Notes under the pieces: generated by a model
What the model saw: the letters and a program-made list of their open reading frames with translations, nothing else
What the model was told of the DNA's origin: nothing
The model's database searches: none
Assembly (NCBI GenBank): GCA_902604975.1
Contig: CACLAY010000002.1
Coordinates: forward strand, 1 to 64,000
Source of the DNA: an uncultured Pelagibacteraceae bacterium
GTDB lineage: Bacteria > Pseudomonadota > Alphaproteobacteria > Pelagibacterales > Pelagibacteraceae
Direction: 5' to 3'
Length of the DNA: 64,000 nucleotides
Shown: one piece after another, positions 8,616 through 17,856 of the stretch
Layout: every line of letters starts with the position of its first letter
Numbering within the stretch: position 1 is the stretch's first letter
Position numbers and translations under genes: made by a program

Positions 8616-9032
8616 TTGATAAAAAAAATATCAGACAAAGATAAACAAGATTGGCAAAATTTCTTAAACAGTTCTGATAAATTAGAAAATAAAGATCAAA
8701 AAATATCTGTAGCAACTAAAAGATATATTGAAAGATCAATTGATTTGCATGGTTATACTCTAGAGGAGGCAAATCAAAAGATGTCTTCCTACATAGAAGA
8801 ATGTTTTATTAACGGAGTTAATAAAATTAATGTTATTACAGGGAAGGGTTTAAGATCCAAAAATTTAAATGATCCATATCAATCTAATGATTTGAGTATA
8901 TTAAAACACTCAGTGCCTAATTATATTAAAAGTAGTGATCATTTAATGAGCAAAATTATAAGTATTGATTTTGAGGCTGTTGAAAATCCATCTCTTGGAA
9001 ATTTTGATATTTTTTTAAAAAAAAAAAAATAA
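8616..9032 (+). CDS. Smr domain protein
   Basis: Small MutS-related domain protein, often a nuclease domain; substrate here unknown. The 138-residue product has a charged N-terminal region, then the Smr core RSIDLHGYTLEEANQKM around residues 45-62 (the DLHG motif) and INVITGKGL around 75-84 (the TGKG motif). The only reasonable start is TTG directly after the tim44 stop (TAG-TTG), so the two are probably translationally coupled. The C terminus runs into hslU convergently with 3 bases between stops. The poly-A run coding for the final lysines is typical of this genome. Confidence 0.88.
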   Translation: MIKKISDKDKQDWQNFLNSSDKLENKDQKISVATKRYIERSIDLHGYTLEEANQKMSSYIEECFINGVNKINVITGKGLRSKNLNDPYQSNDLSILKHSVPNYIKSSDHLMSKIISIDFEAVENPSLGNFDIFLKKKK

Positions 9033-9035
9033 GAA

Positions 9036-10406
9036 CTATAAAATAAATTTTGATAAATCTGCGTCTTTAACAAGTTCACCAATATTTTTCTTAATATACT
9101 CAGAGTCTATACTTATTTTTTCACCTGCTCTATCTGTTGCTGTAAAACTTATTTCATCTAAAACTCTTTCAATTATAGTATGTAGTCTTCTAGCACCTAT
9201 ATTTTCGACAGTTGTGTTTACTTCACTTGCAATTGTTGCGATGGTATCAATTCCGTCCTCTGTAAATTCTAAATCAACATTTTCAGTTTTAAGTAAAGCT
9301 TTGTATTGTTTAATCAAACTATTGTCTGGCTCTTTTAAAATCCGCTTAAAATCCTCACTATTCAATGCATCTAGCTCAACTCTAATTGGCAGTCTTCCTT
9401 GAAGTTCAGGCAAAAGATCTGATGGTTTTGCTAACTGGAATGCCCCTGAAGCTATAAATAATATATGATCTGTTTTTATTGGACCATATTTAGTACTGAC
9501 AGTTGTTCCCTCGATTAGAGGAAGCAAGTCTCTTTGAACACCTTCTCTTGAAACATCTCCTCCAACCCTATCAGTTCTCGCTGAAATTTTATCTATTTCG
9601 TCTAAAAACACTATACCATTGTTCTCTGTAGTATTTTTTGCTGATTTAATAATTTTGTCTTGCTCAATTAATTTATCCGCCTCCTCATTTAGTAATATTT
9701 CATGAGACTCTTTAACTGACATCTTCTTCTTCTTAGCTTTTTGGCCCATAGACTTTCCAAGCATATCTGAAATATTAATCATGCCAACATTTGCACCGGG
9801 CATACCAGGAATTTCGAATGACGGCATTCCGCCACCACTCTCAGTTACAGCTATTTCAATTTCATTATCGTCCAAATCACCATCCCTTAATCTTTTTCTA
9901 AAGCTTTCTCTTGTTGCAACACTTGCTTTATTACCTACAATTGCATCAAGAACTCTATCCTCTGCTAACTTTTGTGCTTTCGCATGAACCTCTTTTCTTT
10001 TCTTTACCTTTTCCATTGCGATAGCAATTTCTAAAAGATCTCTAATTATTTGTTCAACGTCTCTTCCAACGTAACCTACTTCAGTAAATCTTGTAGCTTC
10101 AACTTTTACAAATGGTGCTTCAGCCAGTTTCGATAACCTTCTTGATATTTCTGTTTTACCAACACCTGTTGGTCCCATCATTAAAATATTTTTTGGAAGA
10201 ACTTCATCTTTCATATCACCTTCTAAAGCTTGTCTTCTCCATCTATTCCTTAAAGCAATTGCAACAGCTCTTTTTGCATTATTTTGTCCAACGACAAATC
10301 TGTCTAATTCAGAAACAATTTCTCTTGGAGATAATGAATTTTGAATATTATTTTTTTCTTTTTTTACTTTAGCGTTTGGTAGAGTTGTGACGTTTGATTT
10401 TTCCAT
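9036..10406 (-). CDS. hslU: ATP-dependent protease ATPase subunit HslU
   Basis: AAA+ unfoldase (ClpY) of the HslUV protease. The 456-residue protein has [33 protein letters not shown] near the N terminus, Walker [13 protein letters not shown] around 71-82, the pore loop [14 protein letters not shown], an intermediate domain of about 110 residues, Walker [12 protein letters not shown] around 266-276, sensor region [14 protein letters not shown] and a C terminus ending [10 protein letters not shown], close to the conserved tail that docks into HslV. Start is one base after the hslV stop, so hslV-hslU form an operon. All catalytic features are intact. Confidence 0.97.
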   Translation of the reverse strand: MEKSNVTTLPNAKVKKEKNNIQNSLSPREIVSELDRFVVGQNNAKRAVAIALRNRWRRQALEGDMKDEVLPKNILMMGPTGVGKTEISRRLSKLAEAPFVKVEATRFTEVGYVGRDVEQIIRDLLEIAIAMEKVKKRKEVHAKAQKLAEDRVLDAIVGNKASVATRESFRKRLRDGDLDDNEIEIAVTESGGGMPSFEIPGMPGANVGMINISDMLGKSMGQKAKKKKMSVKESHEILLNEEADKLIEQDKIIKSAKNTTENNGIVFLDEIDKISARTDRVGGDVSREGVQRDLLPLIEGTTVSTKYGPIKTDHILFIASGAFQLAKPSDLLPELQGRLPIRVELDALNSEDFKRILKEPDNSLIKQYKALLKTENVDLEFTEDGIDTIATIASEVNTTVENIGARRLHTIIERVLDEISFTATDRAGEKISIDSEYIKKNIGELVKDADLSKFIL

Positions 10407-10407
10407 T

Positions 10408-10923
10408 TTAAATTTTCTCTATGTTGCAATTATCATTTGTGAACACGCATATTTCAGAAGCAACTTTAATTGCTTTTTTGGCAACTTCTTCTGCAGATAA
10501 ATCTGTATCCATCAATACTTTTGCTGAGGCTAGTGCATAATTTCCCCCAGATCCAATTCCAATTACATCACCTTCAGGCTCTAAGACATCACCTGTTCCT
10601 GAAATAATGAAACTATTTTCTTTATCACCAACAGCCATTAAGGCTTCTAATCTTCTTAAATATTTATCTGTTCGCCAATCTTTAGCTAGTTCAACGGCTG
10701 CTCTTGCTAAATTTCCAGCATGTTTTTCTAGTTTAGACTCTAATCTTTCAAATAATGTTAAGGCATCTGCTGTAGATCCAGCAAAACCTGCGATCACATT
10801 TCTTTTCTCAATCTTACGAACTTTATTTGCAGTTTTCTTAATTACTGTGTTTCCCATACTAACTTGGCCATCACCAGCAACTACTACTTCATTGTCTTTT
10901 CTTACTAATACGATTGTTGTCAT
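10408..10923 (-). CDS. hslV: ATP-dependent protease peptidase subunit HslV
   Basis: Proteasome-like threonine peptidase of HslUV. The 171-residue product starts [25 protein letters not shown]: after Met removal the catalytic Thr is at the N terminus, as in the family, and there is no propeptide. [53 protein letters not shown] and the C-terminal [11 protein letters not shown] are diagnostic. Start is fixed by the TTIV terminus. It is divergent from hisB (about 90 bases between starts), so the promoters of hslVU and the his run share that gap. Confidence 0.97.
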   Translation of the reverse strand: MTTIVLVRKDNEVVVAGDGQVSMGNTVIKKTANKVRKIEKRNVIAGFAGSTADALTLFERLESKLEKHAGNLARAAVELAKDWRTDKYLRRLEALMAVGDKENSFIISGTGDVLEPEGDVIGIGSGGNYALASAKVLMDTDLSAEEVAKKAIKVASEICVFTNDNCNIEKI

Positions 10924-11014
10924 AGATTATAAATGGATACTAAATCTTATAGTTCAAGACCAAACCTAGAATTATTGCCATAATTGAATAATAGATATAT
11001 ACCTTTTTCAAACT

Positions 11015-11605
11015 ATGAAACGTAAAGCCAAAATAAGTAGAAAAACAAAAGAGACTAACATTAGTGTTGATTTAAACATTGATGGAAAGGGTAAGTACAA
11101 AGTTGACACAGGCATAGGATTTTTAGATCATATGCTTGAGCAATTATCAAAACACTCTTCCATGGATATGAACATTAAAGCTAAAGGTGATACGCACATT
11201 GATCTCCACCACACAACAGAAGATACGGGAATTGCGATTGGTGAATGTTTGAAAAAAGCATCTAAAAAGTTTGTTGGTATAAAAAGATACGCACATGCAA
11301 TGATACCAATGGATGAAACATTAACTAGAGTTGCAATTGATGTATCAAATAGACCTTATTTAATTTGGAAAGTAAAATTGAAAGTAGAAAAATTAGGTGA
11401 GATGGATACAGAATTATTTAAAGAATGGTTCCAAGCTTTTTCGCAAGCTGCAGGAATAACTTTACACATTGAAAATATCTATGGTGATAATAGTCACCAT
11501 ATTATCGAGTCTTGCTTTAAAGGATTGGCAAGATCGTTAAGAGCTGCTTTAGAAATGGATCCAAGAAATAAAACTACAATACCTTCTACAAAAGGTTCTC
11601 TATAA
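11015..11605 (+). CDS. hisB: Imidazoleglycerol-phosphate dehydratase
   Basis: Sixth step of histidine synthesis, dehydrating imidazole glycerol phosphate to imidazole acetol phosphate. The 196-residue protein carries the manganese-binding motifs [31 protein letters not shown] and [16 protein letters not shown], and ends [15 protein letters not shown] as usual. It is the monofunctional dehydratase, with no HisB-N phosphatase domain. It heads a compact run hisB-hisH-hisA-hisF-hisE with 5 bases to hisH. Confidence 0.97.
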   Translation: MKRKAKISRKTKETNISVDLNIDGKGKYKVDTGIGFLDHMLEQLSKHSSMDMNIKAKGDTHIDLHHTTEDTGIAIGECLKKASKKFVGIKRYAHAMIPMDETLTRVAIDVSNRPYLIWKVKLKVEKLGEMDTELFKEWFQAFSQAAGITLHIENIYGDNSHHIIESCFKGLARSLRAALEMDPRNKTTIPSTKGSL

Positions 11606-11610
11606 ATTTA

Positions 11611-12237
11611 ATGAATGTCACAATTGTTGACTACAATTCAGGCAATATAAGTTCGGTCATCAATTCGTTTAAAGAAGTTGCAAAAGACAAAGTAAATATT
11701 GCAGTTACATCAGATCTTACGACCATAAAAGCTAGCGATAAAGTTGTATTACCAGGACAAGGATCTTTTAAAAGCTGCATTGATGGGCTTAAGAATATTA
11801 ATGGTTTGATAGATACTCTCAATGAATTTGCATTAGAAAGTAAAAAACCACTTCTTGGAATTTGTGTTGGGCTTCAAATGTTTTCAGATGTTGGCTATGA
11901 AGAAACTGAAACTAAAGGGCTGGGATGGATTTCAGGCAAAGTATCTAAAATTGACAACCAAGGGGGTAAATTTAAGCTGCCACACATTGGTTGGAATGAA
12001 ATTAACATTATAAAAGATAGTAAGATTTTTAAAGGCATAGAAAATAACTCTCACATGTATTTTGTTCATAGTTATGAGTTTGTACCTGAAGACAAATCTG
12101 TAATTTCAGCAACAACTGATTACTCATCAAATGTTGTTTGTGCTGCAGAAAAAGAAAATATATTTGGAACTCAATTTCACCCTGAAAAAAGTGATAAAAT
12201 TGGTCTTAAAATAATTAATAACTTCATAAGTTTATGA
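11611..12237 (+). CDS. hisH: Imidazole glycerol phosphate synthase, glutaminase subunit
   Basis: Class I glutamine amidotransferase that feeds ammonia to HisF. The 208-residue protein has VTIVDYNSGNISSV at the start, VLPGQGSFKSCI (usual PGVGAF oxyanion region; here GQGSF), the nucleophile in LLGICVGLQMF near residue 84, and the His-Glu pair in GTQFHPEKSD near the C terminus. The catalytic triad is complete. Its stop overlaps the hisA ATG by 4 bases (ATGA), consistent with coupled expression of the HisF/HisH partners, although hisA lies between them. Confidence 0.96.
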   Translation: MNVTIVDYNSGNISSVINSFKEVAKDKVNIAVTSDLTTIKASDKVVLPGQGSFKSCIDGLKNINGLIDTLNEFALESKKPLLGICVGLQMFSDVGYEETETKGLGWISGKVSKIDNQGGKFKLPHIGWNEINIIKDSKIFKGIENNSHMYFVHSYEFVPEDKSVISATTDYSSNVVCAAEKENIFGTQFHPEKSDKIGLKIINNFISL

Positions 12238-12959
12238 AAATTTTTCCTGCAATAGATATTAAAGATAAAAAGTGTGTGAGGTTAGTCAAAGGAGACTTTG
12301 ATAATAAAACTGAATACGACATGTCTCCAGTTGAACAAGCTGTAAAATATAAAGATCACGGATTTAAAAATTTACATATAGTTGACTTGGATGGAGCTTT
12401 AACTGGAGAGACTGTTAATATTGATATTATTGAGGAAATTGTAAGGAAATTTGATCTTAAAATTGAGATAGGTGGTGGTGTTAGAAACTTTGAAAGTATT
12501 CGAAAATATACTGATGCTGGTGTTGAAAAAGTAATTTTAGGAAGTGCTGCAATTAAAGATAAAAATTTTTTAAAAGAAGCTTGCCAAAAATTTCCAGATA
12601 AAATTGCTTTAGGTCTAGATGCTAAAGATGGTTGTTTATCTGTGTCTGGATGGAAAGAAAATTCCAAGTTAAAAACTTTAGAATTTTTAAAAGATGTAAA
12701 TGATTATGGAGCTAGTAGATTAATTTATACAGATATTAATAGAGATGGAATGAAGTTAAGTCCAAATTTTGATGAAACAGAAAATGTTGCTAACAATTCT
12801 AATTGCCCTGTAATTATATCTGGGGGTGTTTCATCAATAGATGATATTAAAAAGGCAAAAGAAATTAAAAATAAAAATATTGAAGGAATTATAGTTGGTA
12901 AAGCTATATATGATGGAGATATTAAATTAGAGGAACTTGCAAAAGAGATAGATGCTTAA
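12234..12959 (+). CDS. hisA: ProFAR isomerase (HisA)
   Basis: Amadori isomerase of histidine synthesis (1-(5-phosphoribosyl)-5-[(5-phosphoribosylamino)methylideneamino]imidazole-4-carboxamide isomerase). The 241-residue TIM barrel starts [22 protein letters not shown] with the catalytic Asp near residue 8, then [28 protein letters not shown], second catalytic Asp in YTDINRDGM near 165 and a phosphate-binding [13 protein letters not shown]. It overlaps hisH and hisF (8 bases), so the three enzymes are tightly coupled. Confidence 0.96.
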   Translation: MKIFPAIDIKDKKCVRLVKGDFDNKTEYDMSPVEQAVKYKDHGFKNLHIVDLDGALTGETVNIDIIEEIVRKFDLKIEIGGGVRNFESIRKYTDAGVEKVILGSAAIKDKNFLKEACQKFPDKIALGLDAKDGCLSVSGWKENSKLKTLEFLKDVNDYGASRLIYTDINRDGMKLSPNFDETENVANNSNCPVIISGGVSSIDDIKKAKEIKNKNIEGIIVGKAIYDGDIKLEELAKEIDA

Positions 12960-13707
12960 AAATAGAATTATACCATGTCTGGATGTTAAAAACGGAAGAG
13001 TTGTTAAAGGTATAAACTTTGTTGATCTACAAGATGCAGGTGACCCTGTTGAGCAAGCAAAAATTTATAGTGATGGTGGAGCAGATGAAATTTGTTTTTT
13101 AGATATAACAGCTTCAAATGAAAATAGGGATACAATTTACGAAGTTGTAAAAGATACTTCTAAAAAATGTTTTGTACCTTTAACTGTTGGCGGCGGAGTT
13201 AGAAGTGTAGATGATATTAGTAAACTTTTAAATTGTGGAGCAGATAAAGTTTCAATTAATACAGCTGCTGTTCAAAATGCAGATGTTGTTGTTCAAAGTT
13301 CAAAAAAATTTGGATCTCAATGTATTGTCGTTGCAATTGATGCCAAAAAAAATGGGGAGAAATGGGAGGTTTTTACTCATGGAGGTAGAAACAATACAGG
13401 AATTGATGCTTTAGAGTTCGTAAAAAAGATGGAAGAGAGTGGTGCAGGTGAGTTGTTGGTCACTTCAATGGACAGAGATGGTACTCAGGTAGGCTATGAC
13501 ATTGATCTTATGTCTAAAATTTCATCTATGGTAAACATACCAACAATAGCGTCAGGAGGAGTTGGTGATCTTGATCACTTAGTTGATGGCATCAAATTAG
13601 GCAATGCTAGTGCAGTTTTGGCAGCATCTATATTTCACTATGGAAAATATTCTGTCAAAGAAGCTAAAGAATATTTGGACTCAAAAGGAATACCTGTTAG
13701 GATTTGA
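12952..13707 (+). CDS. hisF: Imidazole glycerol phosphate synthase, cyclase subunit
   Basis: Cyclase that forms imidazole glycerol phosphate and AICAR using ammonia from HisH. The 251-residue TIM barrel begins [30 protein letters not shown], with catalytic Asp 11, and has [31 protein letters not shown] with the second Asp near 130, [15 protein letters not shown] and [12 protein letters not shown]. Length matches the family. The AICAR by-product links to purH, which is present at 26.8-28.4 kb. Confidence 0.97.
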   Translation: MLKNRIIPCLDVKNGRVVKGINFVDLQDAGDPVEQAKIYSDGGADEICFLDITASNENRDTIYEVVKDTSKKCFVPLTVGGGVRSVDDISKLLNCGADKVSINTAAVQNADVVVQSSKKFGSQCIVVAIDAKKNGEKWEVFTHGGRNNTGIDALEFVKKMEESGAGELLVTSMDRDGTQVGYDIDLMSKISSMVNIPTIASGGVGDLDHLVDGIKLGNASAVLAASIFHYGKYSVKEAKEYLDSKGIPVRI

Positions 13708-13708
13708 G

Positions 13709-13981
13709 ATGCTAAATACCCTTGAGAGCCTATTTAAACTTGCAAGAGAAAGAAAATCTTCACCAGTTGATGGTTCTTATACTAATAAGCTTCTAAGTGA
13801 TAAATCTTTGAGTAAAGCTAAAGTGCTTGAGGAAATAAATGAATTGATAGAGGCAGTAGAAGAAGATACAAATAAAATTCATGAAGCTGCAGATGTATTT
13901 TATCATCTAGCCATGTACCTTGAAGCAAACAATATTAAAATTGAAGATGTAATGAGAGAATTAGATAAAAGAAAAAAATGA
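13709..13981 (+). CDS. hisE: Phosphoribosyl-ATP pyrophosphatase
   Basis: Hydrolyses phosphoribosyl-ATP to phosphoribosyl-AMP, the second step of histidine synthesis. I start it at the ATG at 13709, one base after the hisF stop, giving 90 residues (MLNTLESLFKLARERK); the ORF track start at 13604 lies inside hisF and adds an implausible 35 residues. Conserved features are KVLEEINELIEAVEE and HEAADVFYHLAMYLEANN, the MazG-like metal-binding helices. The stop overlaps the malyl-CoA lyase start (ATGA), so translation continues straight from histidine genes into a carbon-metabolism set. Confidence 0.94.
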   Translation: MLNTLESLFKLARERKSSPVDGSYTNKLLSDKSLSKAKVLEEINELIEAVEEDTNKIHEAADVFYHLAMYLEANNIKIEDVMRELDKRKK

Positions 13982-14916
13982 GCCATAAATTTTATAAACC
14001 TGCAAGATCAAGATTACAAAGAAGTGAATTAGCAGTACCAGGCTCATCTCCTAAAATGTTTGAGAAAGCTCTTAGTTCGGCAGCAGATTATGTTTTTTTA
14101 GATCTAGAGGATGCAGTTTCTCCTAATGATAAAATATCTGCTAGAGCAAATGTTATTAAAGCTTTGAATGAAATGGATTGGAGGGGTAGTGGTAAAACTA
14201 TTTCTGTACGAATAAATAGTTTAGATACTCATTACATGTATTCAGATTTAATTGAGATTGTTGAACAAGCTGGAGAAAATGTAGATACAATTTTGGTTCC
14301 AAAGGCAGGAACAGCAAGTGATGTTTACATGGTTGATTGCATGTTAACTCAAATTGAAACAAATAAAAAATTAAAAAATAAAATTGGAATTGAGTGTTTA
14401 ATTGAAACCGCATTAGGTATGTCGAATATCAAAGAAATTGCAACTTCGAGTGAAAGGTTAGAGGCATTTCATTTTGGTGTTGCAGATTATGCTGCTAGTT
14501 TAAGAGCTAGAACTACTGTTATAGGTGGTCTTAATGAAAATTATCCAGGAGACCAGTGGCATCATGGTTTATCAGAGTTAGTAATGACTTGTAGAGCATA
14601 TGGAATAAGAGCAATTGATGGACCCTTTGGAGATTTTAATGATCCAGATGCTTATACAGCAGCCGCTAAAAGAGGTGCTGCAATTGGTATTGAGGGTAAA
14701 TGGGCAATACATCCTTCACAAATTGAATTAGCAAATAATGTATTCTCTCCACCAGAAGCAGAAGTTACTAAAGCTAAAAGGATCTTAGAAGAGCTTGAAA
14801 AGGCGGCTAAAGAGGGTAAAGGAGCTGCTCAGCTTGATGGCAGGATGATAGATGCTGCATCAGCTAGAATGGCTGAAAACATTGTAAATATCGATAAGTT
14901 AATCCATAATAAATAA
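13978..14916 (+). CDS. L-malyl-CoA / beta-methylmalyl-CoA lyase (CitE-like)
   Basis: HpcH/HpaI-CitE family aldolase; best fit is malyl-CoA lyase, splitting malyl-CoA into glyoxylate and acetyl-CoA. The 312-residue protein has RSRLQRSELAVPGSSPKMFEKAL at the N terminus, FLDLEDAVSPNDK (metal-site Glu/Asp), TILVPKAG, IGIECLIETALGM with the catalytic Glu, AFHFGVADYAASL, GIRAIDGPFGDFND and KWAIHPSQIELAN. The extended N and C termini resemble the Mcl branch more than citrate lyase beta chain. Direct linkage to two malate-CoA ligase subunits supports this. A citramalyl-CoA or methylmalyl-CoA role remains possible. Confidence 0.88.
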   Translation: MSHKFYKPARSRLQRSELAVPGSSPKMFEKALSSAADYVFLDLEDAVSPNDKISARANVIKALNEMDWRGSGKTISVRINSLDTHYMYSDLIEIVEQAGENVDTILVPKAGTASDVYMVDCMLTQIETNKKLKNKIGIECLIETALGMSNIKEIATSSERLEAFHFGVADYAASLRARTTVIGGLNENYPGDQWHHGLSELVMTCRAYGIRAIDGPFGDFNDPDAYTAAAKRGAAIGIEGKWAIHPSQIELANNVFSPPEAEVTKAKRILEELEKAAKEGKGAAQLDGRMIDAASARMAENIVNIDKLIHNK

Positions 14917-14924
14917 ATAAAATT

Positions 14925-16088
14925 ATGGACATTCACGAATATCAGGCAAAAAAAATACTTTCAAACTTTGGAGTAACAATTCCTAGAGGTGGAATTGTTT
15001 ACAGTCCAGAGAATGCTGAGAATAAAGCTAGAGAAATTGGTGGATCAAGATGGGTAGTAAAAGCACAAATCCATTCTGGCGCTAGAGGAAAAGCTGGAGG
15101 GATAATTGTTTGCAATACACCATTAGAAGTTGCTCAAGCAACAGATAAATTATTAGGAAAAAAATTAGTAACAAACCAAACAGGACCAGAAGGTAAAATT
15201 GTAAATAGAATTTATATTGAAGAAGCTACAGATATTGAAAAGGAATTATATTTAGGATTGGTTTTTGATAGAAGCTCAGAAAGTATTATGGTAGTCGCAT
15301 CAACAGAAGGTGGAATGAGTGTTGAAGAAATTTCAAAGGAAAAACCAGAAACAATTATTAGATCTAAAATTGAAGTTGCAGTTGGTATGCAAAATTTTCA
15401 AGCTAGAGAATTAGCATTTGGTCTTGGTATAGAGCCAGATTTAATTAGAAGAGCTTCTGAAACTATTATTGGATGTTATAAAGCTTTTAGTGAATTAGAT
15501 GCAACAATGGTTGAGGTTAATCCATTGGTAATTTCAAAACAAAAACAAATTTTAGCTTTAGATTGTAAAATGAGTTTTGATAACAATGCAATGTTTAGAA
15601 GAAGCCAAGTTTCAGAGCTAAGAGATAAAACTCAAGAAGACTCAAAAGAAATTTTTGCATCAGACAGAGGTTTAAATTATGTCAGTTTAGATGGAAATAT
15701 AGGTAATATAATTAATGGTGCAGGACTTGCAATGGCATCTATGGATATGATTAAGTTAGCTGGAGGAGCTCCTGCAAATTTTTTAGATGTAGGAGGTGGA
15801 GCAACGCCAGAAAAAATAGTTAAAGCCTTTAAATTAGTTACAATGGATGAAAAAGTTAAAGTAATTCTTGTAAATATTTTTGCTGGTATCAATAGATGTG
15901 ATTGGGTTGCAGAGGGAATTGTAGATGCATTAAAAAAAATTGAAATTAAAGTTCCATTAGTTATCCGTTTAGCAGGTACTAATGTCGAAAAAGGGAATAA
16001 AATCTTAAAAGAGAGTAAAATAAATTATATAGAGGCAAATACTTTAGAAGACGCAGCTAATAAAGCAGTTACTGCACTAAATAAATAA
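14925..16088 (+). CDS. mtkA: Malate-CoA ligase (malate thiokinase) beta subunit
   Basis: ATP-grasp subunit of a succinyl-CoA synthetase-type ligase; here probably malate + CoA + ATP to malyl-CoA. The 387 residues begin MDIHEYQAKKILSNFGVTIPRGG, and include WVVKAQIHSGARGKAGGI, EVNPLVISKQKQILALDCKMSFD and FLDVGGGATPEKIVKAFKLV, IFAGINRCDWVAEGI and VIRLAGTNVEKGNKIL. These are shared with SucC, so sequence alone does not exclude succinate. The gene neighbours (malyl-CoA lyase upstream, MtkB-like alpha chain 3 bases downstream) and the Ile-Asn-Arg-Cys variant of the GGI-RCD motif favour malate. Starts 8 bases after the lyase stop. Confidence 0.82.
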   Translation: MDIHEYQAKKILSNFGVTIPRGGIVYSPENAENKAREIGGSRWVVKAQIHSGARGKAGGIIVCNTPLEVAQATDKLLGKKLVTNQTGPEGKIVNRIYIEEATDIEKELYLGLVFDRSSESIMVVASTEGGMSVEEISKEKPETIIRSKIEVAVGMQNFQARELAFGLGIEPDLIRRASETIIGCYKAFSELDATMVEVNPLVISKQKQILALDCKMSFDNNAMFRRSQVSELRDKTQEDSKEIFASDRGLNYVSLDGNIGNIINGAGLAMASMDMIKLAGGAPANFLDVGGGATPEKIVKAFKLVTMDEKVKVILVNIFAGINRCDWVAEGIVDALKKIEIKVPLVIRLAGTNVEKGNKILKESKINYIEANTLEDAANKAVTALNK

Positions 16089-16091
16089 ATC

Positions 16092-16979
16092 ATGACTGTA
16101 CTAGTAGATAAAAATAGCAAGATAATTATCCAGGGTTTTACAGGTAAAATGGGATCTTTTCATGCAGATGAGATGATAAAATATGGCTCAAATGTAGTCG
16201 GTGGAGTAACCCCAGGAAAAGGAGGCTCAAAGCATCTAGATTTACCGGTTTTTAATACAGTTAAAGATGCTGTTAATGAAACAGGAGCTGATGCATCTAT
16301 TTTATTTGTTCCCCCAGCTTTTGCAGCCGACTCTGCGATGGAAGCAGCAGATGCTGGAATAAAAATATGCGTAGCAATAGTTGATGGAATACCTTCTCAC
16401 GATATGATCAGAATAAAAAGGTATATGAGAAGATACACTAAAAGTTCTAAAATGACATTAGTTGGACCAAACTGTGCTGGAATTATTAGTCCTGGAAAAT
16501 CAATGTTAGGAATAATGCCTGGACATATTTATAAAGAAGGTAGAATTGGAATTATTAGTAGATCAGGAACATTAGGCTATGAGGCTGCCCAACAACTAAA
16601 AAACTTAAATATTGGTGTTTCAACAAGTGTAGGAATTGGAGGGGACCCAATTAATGGTAGCTCATTTAGAGATATAATAGAAAAGTTCGAAACAGATGAC
16701 GAGACAGATGCAATATTGATGATTGGTGAAATTGGTGGTCCACAAGAGGTTGCAGCAGGTGAATTTGCAAAAGAAAATATGAAGAAACCAGTTATTGCTT
16801 ATATAGCTGGACTAACTGCACCAAAAGGAAGAGTGATGGGTCATGCAGGTGCAATAGTTTCAGCTTACGGAGAAAGCGCAATTGAAAAAGTTGAAATTTT
16901 AAAAGAGTGTGGAATTACAATTTCTAAAAATCCATCTGTTATGGGTGATACAGTAAAATCAGTTCTAGAAAAAATGTAA
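16092..16979 (+). CDS. mtkB: Malate-CoA ligase alpha subunit
   Basis: CoA-binding, histidine-phosphorylated subunit of the malate-CoA ligase. The 295-residue protein has a CoA-binding Rossmann start IIIQGFTGKMGSFHADEMIKYGSNVVGGVTPGKGG, LVGPNCAGIISPGKSMLGIMPGHIYKEGRIGIISRSGTLGYEA, GIGGDPINGSSF and the phospho-histidine site GRVMGHAGAIVSA near residue 250. VKRYMRRY-type text (RIKRYMRRYTKSSK) and MLGIMPGHIY match what I remember of Methylobacterium MtkB rather than SucD. With mtkA and malyl-CoA lyase it forms a malate to glyoxylate plus acetyl-CoA route. Confidence 0.85.
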   Translation: MTVLVDKNSKIIIQGFTGKMGSFHADEMIKYGSNVVGGVTPGKGGSKHLDLPVFNTVKDAVNETGADASILFVPPAFAADSAMEAADAGIKICVAIVDGIPSHDMIRIKRYMRRYTKSSKMTLVGPNCAGIISPGKSMLGIMPGHIYKEGRIGIISRSGTLGYEAAQQLKNLNIGVSTSVGIGGDPINGSSFRDIIEKFETDDETDAILMIGEIGGPQEVAAGEFAKENMKKPVIAYIAGLTAPKGRVMGHAGAIVSAYGESAIEKVEILKECGITISKNPSVMGDTVKSVLEKM

Positions 16980-16981
16980 TC

Positions 16982-17347
16982 ATGAGTTACGATGATAATA
17001 ATATATTTGCAAAAATATTAAGAAATGAGATACCTTGTAATAAAATTTATGAGGATGAATTTGTTTTATCTTTTCATGATATAAATCCTCAAAAAAAAAT
17101 TCATGCTTTAGTAATTCCAAAAGGAAAATATGTTGATTTAGATGACTTTAGTCAAAACGCATCATCTGAAGAAATGGTTGGATTATTAAAAGGCATAAAT
17201 ACTGTAGCAAAGAAATTAAATATATCTGTTGATACCGGCAAAGGATATAGAGCGCTAGCAAATATAAGCGAAGATGGAGGACAAGAAGTTCCACATTTGC
17301 ATTTTCATTTGTTTGGTGGGGAGAAAATCGGTAAAATGGTCTCGTGA
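16982..17347 (+). CDS. HIT family nucleotide hydrolase (HinT-like)
   Basis: Histidine-triad hydrolase or transferase acting on nucleotide phosphoramidates. The 121 residues contain NIFAKILRNEIPCNKIYEDEFVLSFHDINPQKKIHALVIPK and the triad EVPHLHFHLFGGEKIGKM (HxHxHxx) with a preceding EDGGQ, the HinT/PKCI arrangement. Length is normal. Starts 2 bases after mtkB, and its stop overlaps the GTG of the next gene, so it belongs to the same transcript; no functional tie to malyl-CoA metabolism is known to me. Confidence 0.93.
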   Translation: MSYDDNNIFAKILRNEIPCNKIYEDEFVLSFHDINPQKKIHALVIPKGKYVDLDDFSQNASSEEMVGLLKGINTVAKKLNISVDTGKGYRALANISEDGGQEVPHLHFHLFGGEKIGKMVS

Positions 17348-17856
17348 AAATTAATGTTGATAGAAGTTTTTTAGAGATAAATTCAATAAGTGATCTAAAC
17401 CGTTCAAAAAGTCCAGGTTCAAATTTTAAAATTAGTGAAGTAGACCCACCAGATTTCCATCTAAACAAATTTTTCTATAAGCAAATTGGAAAAAAGCATA
17501 GATGGATAGATAGATTAACCTGGGGAGATAAAAAATGGATTGAGTATGTTGAAAATCCTAGAATAAAAACCTTTATTTTAAAAGATAATAACAACCTAGC
17601 TGGATATTATGAAACTATTCGTGATCTGGACCATAATCATTCTGAAATCGCATATTTTGGTATTTTGGAGGAATATTTTGGAAAGAAATGTGGTGGCTAT
17701 CTTCTTTCTGAGGCTATTAAGAAATTATTTGAGGAAGGTATGACAAGAGTTTGGCTCCACACTTGTTCACTAGATCATGAAAATGCAATTAAAAATTATT
17801 TAGCTAGAGGAATGCAGGTATTTAAATCTGAAAAAATAAATGTTGAGGTTAATTAA
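17344..17856 (+). CDS. GNAT family N-acetyltransferase
   Basis: Acetyl-CoA-dependent acyltransferase of unknown substrate. The 170-residue product, starting at a GTG that overlaps the HIT stop (GTGA), has a central beta strand FILKDNNNLAGYYETIRD, then HSEIAYFGILEEYFGKKCGGYLLSEAIKKLFEEG, the acetyl-CoA binding motif A region in which G-K-K-C-G-G-Y replaces the usual Q/RxxGxG/A, and VWLHTCSLDHENAIKNYLARGMQVFKSE, the motif B end. It converges on lolA with 8 bases of overlap. Substrate could be protein, amino acid or small amine; no evidence separates these. Confidence 0.82.
   Translation: MKINVDRSFLEINSISDLNRSKSPGSNFKISEVDPPDFHLNKFFYKQIGKKHRWIDRLTWGDKKWIEYVENPRIKTFILKDNNNLAGYYETIRDLDHNHSEIAYFGILEEYFGKKCGGYLLSEAIKKLFEEGMTRVWLHTCSLDHENAIKNYLARGMQVFKSEKINVEVN

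Noticed and set aside
10112-10372. 86-residue plus-strand ORF over hslU
   Set aside because: Shadow frame opposite a highly conserved gene; no start context or recognisable sequence.
13604-13708. 35-residue N-terminal extension of the hisE frame
   Set aside because: It lies inside hisF; the ATG at 13709 gives the normal hisE length and N terminus.
14925-16979. sucC/sucD (succinyl-CoA synthetase) as the name of the ligase pair
   Set aside because: Motifs are shared, but linkage to malyl-CoA lyase and MtkB-like text in the alpha chain favour malate-CoA ligase; kept as the stated alternative.
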